A stretch of 5,055 nt of DNA from Planctomycetota bacterium (GCA_021838985.1 JAKCCC010000197.1:1-5055), one strand, 5' to 3'; counted from the first letter of the stretch, positions 1 through 5,055 are shown. Notes: generated by a model not told the origin, from the sequence alone. Numbers and translations: made by a program.

Positions 1-681
1 ATCTGCCGACGGCGGCACCAACAGGACCTCGGCGCCGGCCTGATTGACAGGCAGTTGGATGTCGGCGCCGGTTTGCTCCTTGAGTTCCTCTTCCAGAAAC
101 CGGCAGGTATCACGCCAGGCGGCTTCGGGAATGCCGATATTGTTACCAATGGTATGGGCCTTATCGACCACTTCGCTGACGTACTTGGTGGCCATGCCAA
201 TGGAGGCCATAATTTCACGCGCAGCCATGGTGATTTCCGCCGTATCCACTCCGAAGGGGCAGAAAACGGCGCAGCGGCGGCACTCCGTGCATTGGTAGAA
301 ATAGGTGAACCACTGCTCCCGAACCGCGTCGGTTAATTCCTCGCCCGCGGCCAGCGGGCCAAATAATTTTCCAGCCGCGGTGAAATGACGGCGATAAACC
401 TTGCGCAGCAGCTCGGCCCGCGCTACCGGCATATTGTTCGGATCACCCGTGCCCAGAAAGAACGGGCACTTATCGGTGCAGGCGCCACAGCGCACGCAAG
501 TATCCAGATACAGCTTCAGTGAGCGGCGGGTATGGAGCAGCTCGTCAAACTTATTGAGCGCCCTGGCCCGCCAATCCGCCGGAACTTCGGTGGGCAGTCC
601 CAGCGCGGCCAACAAAGTCGGGTTGGCCCGGTGGTGGTGGGCGCCGGCGGCGGCATTGGGTTTAAGCGGTGGCGCTTGCAT
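1..681 (-). CDS. dsrK: DsrK, 4Fe-4S subunit of the DsrMK(JOP) membrane complex, 5' part (C-terminus outside window)
   Basis: Open frame of 227 codons read by hand on the minus strand, still open at base 1. DsrK is the cytoplasmic HdrD-like subunit that, with DsrM, links the quinone pool to the DsrC trisulfide/thiol couple. Two ferredoxin-type motifs are visible: C62-C65-C68-C72 (CVRCGACTDKCP), followed by FFLGTGDPNNMPV, and C131-C134-C137-C141 (CTECRRCAVFCPFGVDTAEI). This order and spacing match DsrK. The CCG-type domain holding the catalytic noncubane cluster should lie beyond the window, so intactness cannot be judged. The chosen ATG lies inside the end of dsrM, giving a 20-base overlap and suggesting translational coupling; only a weak purine-rich stretch precedes it. 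The N-terminus is short and Ala/Pro/His-rich, so the exact start is less certain than the identity. Confidence 0.93.
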   Translation of the reverse strand, partial: MQAPPLKPNAAAGAHHHRANPTLLAALGLPTEVPADWRARALNKFDELLHTRRSLKLYLDTCVRCGACTDKCPFFLGTGDPNNMPVARAELLRKVYRRHFTAAGKLFGPLAAGEELTDAVREQWFTYFYQCTECRRCAVFCPFGVDTAEITMAAREIMASIGMATKYVSEVVDKAHTIGNNIGIPEAAWRDTCRFLEEELKEQTGADIQLPVNQAGAEVLLVPPSAD

Positions 682-1492
682 TCGTCTTATCCCAGGGACC
701 TGCATAACGGCGCTGGCGGGGGTTATTGCGCTGATTCAGCGTCGGACTGAAGAGCGCCGCACCACCGATGTGCACCAGTTTGCTGAACGGAATATAAATC
801 AACAAGGCGCATACCAGCAGTATGTGCATCGCAAATACTGGATCGGCCGGCGCTGGGGTCGGATGCAGGGTCAACCAGCCGGCCACAAATTGCCGCGCCT
901 GCTCGATATTCAGGCCGCCCATGAACCGCATGTCGTTACCGGTCACGATGATCAACAACAGCAACAACAAGGCAAAATAATCGCTGAAAGTGGAAATGCT
1001 GCGGACGCGCTCGGCCAAGATCCGCCGCAAGAGCAGCCAAAGCAAAGCCGCTATGGCCACCGCGCCAACCAAGCCACCGGAAATGTCCTCAAAACGACCA
1101 AACTGAGCCATGCTCATGCCGGTTAAGCCCCCGGCAAAAGGCAGCCCCACATCGCAGGCGACGCGGCAAAAGGCCTCTTGCATACCACCCAGTGTGGCGC
1201 AGGCTAAGCGCGGCGTCTCCAGGCCGCCGAAGTGCCCGATCAACAGCAGGACCAGCGCCACGTGAAATATCCAGGCCGGCGTCCAGAGCGACCGGTCGGC
1301 GCGCCAAAGGGCGCGGAAGGCGAATAGCTCGCCGCCCAAACGCCACAGGACACCGCGGCGGTCAGCCGGCCCTGGCGTCAACGGAATTTTCAGCGGCACC
1401 GGTGTGCGCAACCAGTTAAGCAGACGCCAACCCAGGCCGACCAGAAAAACCGCGGCGGCGAGGTACAAAAGCAGGGAAAGCCACAATTGCAT
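662..1492 (-). CDS. dsrM: DsrM, membrane cytochrome b (NarI-like) subunit
   Basis: 276-residue integral membrane protein of the DsrM / nitrate reductase gamma family, which binds two b hemes and exchanges electrons between quinone and DsrK. About five hydrophobic segments are visible: residues 3-25, 71-92, 137-158, 170-186 and 220-240. Likely heme ligands are H77 and H87 in the second segment and H223 and H241 around the last one. The C-terminal stretch 236-257 (FSKLVHIGGAALFSPTLNQ and following NNPR) resembles the conserved DsrM ending with SPTRNQ-type sequence, which separates it from generic NarI. The start is preceded by AAAGG at 1498-1502, five bases away, a modest ribosome site. It lies 236 bp after dsrC, with a hairpin array between, and overlaps dsrK by 20 bases. 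Being directly followed by dsrK supports the assignment. Confidence 0.92.
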   Translation of the reverse strand: MQLWLSLLLYLAAAVFLVGLGWRLLNWLRTPVPLKIPLTPGPADRRGVLWRLGGELFAFRALWRADRSLWTPAWIFHVALVLLLIGHFGGLETPRLACATLGGMQEAFCRVACDVGLPFAGGLTGMSMAQFGRFEDISGGLVGAVAIAALLWLLLRRILAERVRSISTFSDYFALLLLLLIIVTGNDMRFMGGLNIEQARQFVAGWLTLHPTPAPADPVFAMHILLVCALLIYIPFSKLVHIGGAALFSPTLNQRNNPRQRRYAGPWDKTNASATA

Positions 1493-1511
1493 CGTTGCCT
1501 TTCACCATCAG

Positions 1512-1532
1512 CACCGGGTTTCAATCCCGGCG
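1512..1532 (-). repeat. Outlying degenerate hairpin of the same family
   Basis: CACCGGG ... CCCGGCG resembles the stems at 1611-1716 but is set apart by about 80 bases and lies about 20 bases before the dsrM start. One internal mismatch is present. It could affect access to the weak dsrM ribosome site at 1498-1502. Confidence 0.5.
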
Positions 1533-1571
1533 CGCCGGACGAATTGGAGCAGGGGGCGTCCAAGTTCCACC

Positions 1572-1601
1572 ACAGGCTTCGATCCGTGCCCTGGAGCCTG
1601 T
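1572..1601. other. Inverted repeat in the dsrC-dsrM gap
   Basis: ACAGGCT (1572-1578) and AGCCTGT (1595-1601) are perfect inverse complements separated by 16 bases. This may be an RNA stem or an operator-like dyad; nothing else identifies it. The rest of the gap between 1533 and 1610 shows no gene. Confidence 0.35.
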
Positions 1602-1610
1602 CCGCCGCAG

Positions 1611-1716
1611 TCACCGGGATGAATCCCGGTGCTGGCTTATCGTTCGCGCCGGTTCACCGGGATAAATCCCGGTGCTGGCTTACGTTCGCACCGGTTCACC
1701 GAGATAAATCCCGGTA
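1611..1716 (-). repeat. Tandem hairpin repeat array in the dsrC-dsrM gap
   Basis: Three successive units of 43, 42 and a truncated about 21 bases start at 1611, 1654 and 1696. Each opens with a near-perfect inverted repeat of the form CACCGGGAT-nn-ATCCCGGTG, followed in units 1 and 2 by a conserved spacer (GCTGGCTTA ... CGTTCGC ... CCGGT). Two changes in the third stem leave G-U pairs in the minus-strand RNA. A related, weaker stem lies at 1512-1532. No T-tract follows, so termination is not evident. The array shares no obvious sequence with the elements in the other two gaps. Confidence 0.8.
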
Positions 1717-1728
1717 CTCCTATGCCCC

Positions 1729-2046
1729 CTACACACAGCCGGTCGGCTTAGGCATGCCCGCAAGCTTGCAGGCGCCCTTGGCCGGGCCGCTGGGAAACAG
1801 CTGATAAATCTGTTTCAGCGGGAAGCCAGTCTGCTTGCAAAGCATCCGAATGGACGGGGCCACGTGAAACTTCATATAGTATTCACGCAAGTAGCGAACG
1901 ACCTTCCAATGATCGTCGGTTAGCTTCTCGATCCCCTCGGTTTGAGCCAGACCGAGGGCCACCTCGTCCGACCATTGCGCGGGATCCTGCAGGAACCCGT
2001 TTTCGTCCACGTCAAATTGTTTTCCGGCCAGCGTGATTGCGGGCAT
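1729..2046 (-). CDS. dsrC: DsrC, sulfur-carrier protein with both redox cysteines
   Basis: 105 residues, the usual DsrC/TusE size. DsrC accepts sulfur from sulfite reduction at DsrAB as a trisulfide and delivers electrons or sulfur via DsrMK (family knowledge). The C-terminal arm reads GACKLAGMPKPTGCV: the penultimate cysteine C104 (CysA) and C93 (CysB) eleven residues upstream are both present. This marks a true DsrC rather than TusE-like proteins that keep only CysA. The N-terminus (MPAITLAGKQFDVDENGFL) and the WKVVRYLREYY helix are also typical. A longer in-frame start exists at 2112. ATG 2046 is preferred because AAAGGAG lies six bases upstream at 2053-2059, and because the extra residues would come from the intergenic repeat and have no family counterpart. 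Position directly after dsrAB fits its role as DsrAB partner. Confidence 0.97.
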   Translation of the reverse strand: MPAITLAGKQFDVDENGFLQDPAQWSDEVALGLAQTEGIEKLTDDHWKVVRYLREYYMKFHVAPSIRMLCKQTGFPLKQIYQLFPSGPAKGACKLAGMPKPTGCV

Positions 2047-2052
2047 GGTGAT

Positions 2053-2059
2053 CTCCTTT
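2053..2059 (-). promoter_or_regulatory. Shine-Dalgarno site of dsrC
   Basis: AAAGGAG six bases before ATG 2046. It fixes the short start of dsrC against the longer in-frame alternative at 2112. Confidence 0.85.
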
Positions 2060-2226
2060 GCTGTTCTAAACATCGCGGATTGGGGCATCGTTGGGGACCC
2101 GCCCCCCGGCAAGGTCTCCAGCGGCGACTCCTCGATCCGCCGAGGGCCGCCGTGGGCGACTAAACTATTCCACCTCCGTGCGGACCGGGGGCTCTATACG
2201 CTCCGCTAGCGCCATTTTGGTCCTCC
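2060..2226 (-). repeat. Hairpin-rich intergenic element, copy B (dsrB-dsrC gap)
   Basis: Diverged relative of copy A in the next gap. The best shared block is CAAGGTCTCC followed by GGCGACTCC (2110-2134), matching 3443-3465 with few differences. The right arm GGGGGCTCTATACG through CGCCATTTT (2188-2218) matches 3471-3502; the left arm around TCTAAACATCGCGG and TTGGGGC matches 3329-3350. Copy B lacks the internal sub-repeat of copy A and has about 45 extra bases (roughly 2139-2185). Its left terminal repeat is degenerate, so the inverted ends are no longer exact. Order and orientation relative to the genes are the same as in copy A. Confidence 0.7.
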
Positions 2227-2231
2227 ACCTG

Positions 2232-2249
2232 GGTCCGGAACGCCGGACC
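2232..2249 (-). other. Stable hairpin just after dsrB
   Basis: GGTCCGG-AACG-CCGGACC: a perfect 7-bp GC-rich stem with a 4-base loop, six bases past the dsrB stop codon. No T-run follows on the transcribed strand, so it is not a standard intrinsic terminator. It may stabilise the dsrAB message end or cause pausing. Confidence 0.6.
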
Positions 2250-2255
2250 GCCTCC

Positions 2256-3314
2256 TTACCATCTAAACCGCACGTTCGACCGGGCGTATTCCATGGCCCG
2301 GGCGTCATAATCATCCACGATCTTCATCGAAACCGGCAGATCAGCGCGTTCAAAAAACTTTTCCCAACCGATGCGGCTGATCCAATCGCCGATGCGCTCG
2401 TCCTTGCGGGCGTGGGCGCACCAGGTATCCACAATCTTGCGAACCGTCGCGGTCACTTCCGGCCAATAGGGCGGATTGTTCGGCAGATAGGGAACCACGA
2501 CTTTGGCCATCGCCGGGCCGGCCCCGGTATTGGCCGCCTTGCCGCCGACCACCACCGCCACGCCATCGCCCATGGGGCTGCCAATGGGCGCCAGGGCGCC
2601 GCACGCGACGGAACAGGCGGGGCAATGAATGCACCGTTTCGCGTCAATCTCGATCATCCCCGGACCTTTGGGGCGAATCGCCCCGACCGGACAGACCGAA
2701 ATGACCAGTGGCAATTCGCAGCCCTTGAGCTTATCGATCTTAATCGGTGGCAAGTCACGGTGCACGCCGATGATGCCGATGTCCGCGGTGGAACTCTCGC
2801 CGCAATTGTTGATGCAGCCCGAGCCGGAAATTTTCAGCTTGGCTGGCAGGCAATCATTTTGATATTCTTTCAGCAGCATATCTGAAAGCGCCTTCATAAT
2901 CGCGGCGGGATCGGTTGCCGCCAGATGGCAGTGCAGATAACCGGTGCAACACACCGTGTTATGCAGGGACCGATTGGTGCCCCCGACGGGGAAACCCAGG
3001 TCCGCCAAGCGTGCCATCAGTTCGTCGATGCGGTTTTCCGGCACACCGACGAACTCACAGCTGTTGCGCTGCGTGATACGGAAGTAACCTTCCGTGAATT
3101 CGTCGGCCAGGTCGCAGAGTTTACGCACGGTCGGCGCGCTCACACGGGCGTTGGGCGGCATGCCCACGCGCACCGTGTAGCAGGACTCCCCGGTTTCCGA
3201 GTCGTGTTTGATCACACCGGGGCGCGGGTGTTCGTGCGAAATCCATCGGCCGTAATTACGCCGCACAATGGGCGGTAAATTGGCCTGCAACGGGGGTATT
3301 CCTATTCCGGGCAT
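2256..3314 (-). CDS. dsrB: Dissimilatory sulfite reductase beta subunit DsrB
   Basis: 352 residues, close to the usual DsrB length. Forms the alpha2beta2 cytoplasmic sulfite reductase with DsrA; in known enzymes the catalytic siroheme sits with DsrB. Visible in order: N-terminal siroheme-reductase half (about 35-110), C123-x5-C129 within VCCTGYLHCH, C167-x3-C171 within KISGSGCINNC, then an inserted ferredoxin domain with C208 (CPVGAI) and C228-C231-C234-C238 (RCIHCPACSVAC). The C-terminal part includes PYLPNNPPYWPEV and RIGDWISRIGWEKFF, both DsrB-like, and the protein ends aromatic/basic (VRFRW) as in other DsrB. Odd feature: residue 166 is Gly where bacterial DsrB that I remember has a second adjacent Cys, while C123 restores a C-x5-C. 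Start is supported by AGGAG seven bases upstream. No frameshift seen. Confidence 0.96.
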   Translation of the reverse strand: MPGIGIPPLQANLPPIVRRNYGRWISHEHPRPGVIKHDSETGESCYTVRVGMPPNARVSAPTVRKLCDLADEFTEGYFRITQRNSCEFVGVPENRIDELMARLADLGFPVGGTNRSLHNTVCCTGYLHCHLAATDPAAIMKALSDMLLKEYQNDCLPAKLKISGSGCINNCGESSTADIGIIGVHRDLPPIKIDKLKGCELPLVISVCPVGAIRPKGPGMIEIDAKRCIHCPACSVACGALAPIGSPMGDGVAVVVGGKAANTGAGPAMAKVVVPYLPNNPPYWPEVTATVRKIVDTWCAHARKDERIGDWISRIGWEKFFERADLPVSMKIVDDYDARAMEYARSNVRFRW

Positions 3315-3320
3315 GTTTAA

Positions 3321-3510
3321 ACTCCTGCTCTTAAAATGGCGGGTTGGGGCGCCGACGGGGGCGCCACCCCCGACAAGTCGGGGGCTATATATTCAGCCCC
3401 GGCGACGGTAATGCGGTATCGGCGACCGGGGCGCCACCCCGACAAGGTCTCCAAAGGCGACTCCTTGATCGGGGGCTATATATTCAGCGTTAACGCCATT
3501 TTCATCCTCC
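3321..3510 (-). repeat. Hairpin-rich intergenic element, copy A (dsrA-dsrB gap)
   Basis: Fills the dsrA-dsrB gap and touches the dsrA stop codon. The ends form an inverted repeat, AAAATGGCG at 3333-3341 against CGCCATTTT at 3494-3502. Inside are two direct sub-repeats ending GGGGGCTATATATTCAGC (about 3358-3397 and 3427-3488), a perfect GC stem at 3367-3384 (CCCCCGAC-AA-GTCGGGGG), a 7-bp pair 3396-3402/3426-3432, and an imperfect palindrome around 3442-3466 (CAAGGTCTCC ... GGCGACTCCTTG). It aligns with copy B along its arms and core. The character is that of a small non-autonomous repeat; no transposase and no clear target duplication are seen. Confidence 0.75.
3322..3326 (-). promoter_or_regulatory. 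Shine-Dalgarno site of dsrB
   Basis: AGGAG seven bases before ATG 3314, just outside the conserved end of the intergenic repeat element, so each copy of the element is followed by a separate ribosome site. Confidence 0.8.
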
Positions 3511-4959
3511 GCTGGCGCCCGTGCTGGACATCGCCGCCTGCGGCGCGGTGCGCTCGTCCTTGATTTCCTCAGGTTCCCAATGGTAGTAGAGATTAATACG
3601 CGGCTGGCTGACGACCCGCGCCGAAACCGGCACACCGGCTAAGCGTAAAAATTCACTCAGGCCGATGCGCAACAGGAAGTCGCCGACGCGCTCCTTTTTG
3701 CGGGCATGTTCGTCGTAGACCTCGGTCATGCGTTCGAGCAGATCAAACACTTCCTTGTAATCAGGCGGCTGGGCCTTCATGAATGGCATGACCACTTTGC
3801 CCAGCATGGGGCCAAATTTGCCGCGCATTTTTCCACCCACCAGGATCGCCACCCCCCGGTCGCCGCCGGGCCGCACGCCGGGAACCTTGTTAATGCAATA
3901 CATGCAGCGCAGGCAACTGTCGCCATCGATACGCAAGCCGTCGCCGTTATTGAAGCTTAAGCATCCGCCCGGGCAGCGGGTGCACACCGTCGTGATATCG
4001 CCGCCCTGCTCCACCCAGGTTTTGACCCGGCTTTGATCGATCACCGGTAAATCGCGAAACACGCCGCAGACAAAGAAGTCCGATTTTTGACCCCCGCGCA
4101 CGCAATCGTTGGGGCAACCGGAAAACTTACATTTCACCTTGTGCGGAAAGCGCGGGTACTGCACGTCGTCCAGGAAGCGTTTGTACCACGCTTCCCGGAA
4201 GCCCAGGGTGTCATAGAGGGCCAGATCGCATTGGGCCGGGCCGATGCACTCTTCGCTGGTGCGATAATCGTCACCGGTGGAACCGACATCGAAACCGAGC
4301 GCCATAATTTCCGCCACGGCGGGTCGCAGGTTTTCGGTCGGGATGCCCAGCATCTCCAGGTCGCCGCCGGTGCTCAACAAATGCAACATGCCGTAGGCGT
4401 ACTTTTCGGCAATCTCGCAAAGCCGGCGCAGCTTATCCGTCTTGAAAAAATTACCGCACGGATCCATGATCCGCAGAAAGTTCGAGCCTTTCGTGATCTC
4501 CGGCCGGGCCGACGCCCGTACCAGAACGCCCGCCGCCACGCCGGGCAGCGAAACATACCCACCGTAATCCCACTGCGTGGCGCGGCGCTGCAGGGATTGC
4601 TCGTACATTTGTAACGGATATCTGGTCTTGCGCAATTCGGTGACATGGCTGGGCCAGCGGCCGCGTTCCAGGGCGTCCAGCATGGGAGTGGGCGCTTCCG
4701 GATGCCGCTCGTGGGCCACCGGGGCGGCGGTGGAGGGCTGCAGCGGCCCGCCGGGCGGCGGCGCCGTGGCGGATTCCCTGGTGACACGCACCTCCTTGAG
4801 CCGCCCGGAGGCCAGGCAGGCCGGGCAGATCGACGATTTCTGCAGCAGATATTTATAGCGCTTGGCCTTGCGGGGGACTTCGGTCAGTTCGGCGGCGCTA
4901 TATTGTTCAATCGTAAAGCCACACTTGGCGCAGCATAGTTTGATCGTATCCAATTCCAT
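3502..4959 (-). CDS. dsrA: Dissimilatory sulfite reductase alpha subunit DsrA with an extra N-terminal CxxC-knuckle domain
   Basis: 485 residues, longer than the roughly 400-440 usual for DsrA. Residues 91-485 are DsrA proper: TPMLDALERGRWPSHV opening, C238-x5-C244 (CIGPAQC), C282-x3-C286 (GCPNDC) for the siroheme-coupled cluster, and a ferredoxin insert with C326/C329/C333 and C349-C352-C355 (SCLRCMYC), followed by GDRGVAILVGGK. The N-terminal 63 residues carry C10-x2-C13-GF and CPAC (C45-x2-C48), a rubredoxin-like or zinc-ribbon pattern, joined by a Pro/Ala-rich linker (64-90). ATG 4959 has a strong AAGGAG six bases upstream; the internal Met93 has no visible ribosome site, so the extension should be translated. 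The catalytic part is shortened near residues 108-130 relative to Desulfovibrio as I remember it. The C-terminal tail (after 466) is low-complexity Ala/Ser/Gly. First clear dsr gene of the cluster here, followed by dsrB. Confidence 0.96.
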   Translation of the reverse strand: MELDTIKLCCAKCGFTIEQYSAAELTEVPRKAKRYKYLLQKSSICPACLASGRLKEVRVTRESATAPPPGGPLQPSTAAPVAHERHPEAPTPMLDALERGRWPSHVTELRKTRYPLQMYEQSLQRRATQWDYGGYVSLPGVAAGVLVRASARPEITKGSNFLRIMDPCGNFFKTDKLRRLCEIAEKYAYGMLHLLSTGGDLEMLGIPTENLRPAVAEIMALGFDVGSTGDDYRTSEECIGPAQCDLALYDTLGFREAWYKRFLDDVQYPRFPHKVKCKFSGCPNDCVRGGQKSDFFVCGVFRDLPVIDQSRVKTWVEQGGDITTVCTRCPGGCLSFNNGDGLRIDGDSCLRCMYCINKVPGVRPGGDRGVAILVGGKMRGKFGPMLGKVVMPFMKAQPPDYKEVFDLLERMTEVYDEHARKKERVGDFLLRIGLSEFLRLAGVPVSARVVSQPRINLYYHWEPEEIKDERTAPQAAMSSTGASGG

Positions 4960-4962
4960 CTT

Positions 4963-5055
4963 TTACTCCTTATCGAACATCATAGAGAATCGGAGACCCT
5001 TGTCCCATCGGGAAACGGCGCGATATCTTTTAGGCATGCCGGCCTGATCCAACGT
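4963..5055 (-). CDS. C-terminal tail of an unidentified upstream ORF (enters from right edge)
   Basis: The minus-strand frame is open from the window edge through 30 codons to TAA at 4963-4965. The stretch contains GMPKRYRAVSRWDKG and ends FDKE. The stop lies three bases before the dsrA ATG, and the dsrA ribosome site sits inside the last codons, an arrangement typical of translationally coupled genes in one operon. I do not recognise the family from 30 residues. The frame also has an internal ATG (5037), so it could be a 24-residue leader peptide. A chance open frame of this length is possible too. Confidence 0.4.
   Translation of the reverse strand, partial: TLDQAGMPKRYRAVSRWDKGLRFSMMFDKE
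4966..4971 (-). promoter_or_regulatory. Shine-Dalgarno site of dsrA
   Basis: AAGGAG ends six bases before ATG 4959. It decides the start: translation begins upstream of the CxxC domain rather than at Met93, where the canonical DsrA would begin and where no such site is seen. It overlaps the final codons of the preceding open frame. Confidence 0.85.

Noticed and set aside
401..1126. Plus-strand open frame of 241 codons
   Set aside because: Antisense to dsrM and dsrK. The product is low-complexity and Gln/Arg-rich with no recognisable motif, whereas the minus strand gives clear membrane and Fe-S proteins.
1611..1716. CRISPR array
   Set aside because: The units are near-identical along their full length, including the part between hairpins, so there are no variable spacers; only three units are present and no cas gene is seen.
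2047..2112. Longer start for dsrC (22 extra residues)
   Set aside because: The extra codons come from the intergenic repeat, and the strong AAAGGAG site belongs to ATG 2046, which gives the normal DsrC length.
2091..2885. Plus-strand open frame of 264 codons
   Set aside because: Antisense to the dsrB cysteine motifs and running through the intergenic repeat. The His/Arg/Ala-rich translation is typical of a GC-rich shadow frame.
3367..3384. Intrinsic terminator between dsrA and dsrB
   Set aside because: The stem is strong but no T-run follows on the minus strand, and dsrA and dsrB must be co-expressed as subunits of one enzyme.
4087..4614. Plus-strand open frame of 175 codons
   Set aside because: Lies wholly opposite the conserved part of dsrA and has no family features.
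4972..5055. Promoter for dsrA
   Set aside because: No convincing -35/-10 pair with proper spacing is visible, and the stretch is an open frame that may be coding.

Overview
The window carries the core of a dissimilatory sulfite reductase (dsr) cluster, transcribed on the minus strand from right to left: tail of an unidentified upstream gene, dsrA, dsrB, dsrC, dsrM, and the 5' part of dsrK, which runs off the left edge. Identity rests on cluster-binding cysteine motifs, the two-cysteine C-terminal arm of DsrC, and the membrane/heme layout of DsrM. The long plus-strand open frames are antisense shadows of these genes.

Organism: a bacterium of fairly high GC. Clear Shine-Dalgarno sites precede dsrA, dsrB and dsrC, and a weaker one precedes dsrM. 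The Dsr proteins differ visibly from the Desulfovibrio and Allochromatium proteins I remember, which suggests an uncultured, deep-branching or laterally acquired dsr lineage. The phylum cannot be read from the window.

Layout: 4963-5055 holds the last 30 codons of an unknown ORF whose stop codon overlaps the start region of dsrA. dsrA (3502-4959) has an extra N-terminal domain with two CxxC knuckles, joined by a Pro/Ala linker. The 187-bp dsrA-dsrB gap and the 209-bp dsrB-dsrC gap contain two diverged copies of the same hairpin-rich element. The 236-bp dsrC-dsrM gap contains an unrelated tandem array of small hairpins. dsrM and dsrK overlap by 20 bases. No gap exceeds 300 bp.

How the genes work together (family knowledge): DsrAB handles six-electron sulfite/sulfide chemistry at siroheme-[4Fe-4S] centres. 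DsrC carries the sulfur as a trisulfide between its two C-terminal cysteines. Membrane DsrMK couples the DsrC thiol/trisulfide state to the quinone pool. Neither dsrD (typical of reducers) nor dsrEFH (typical of oxidisers) lies between dsrB and dsrM, so the direction of the pathway is not settled by this window.

Most interesting points: the cysteine-knuckle domain fused to DsrA, a non-standard cluster-ligand pattern in DsrB, and structured repeats in every gap from dsrA to dsrM. Some base changes in these repeats keep pairing in the dsr mRNA sense.
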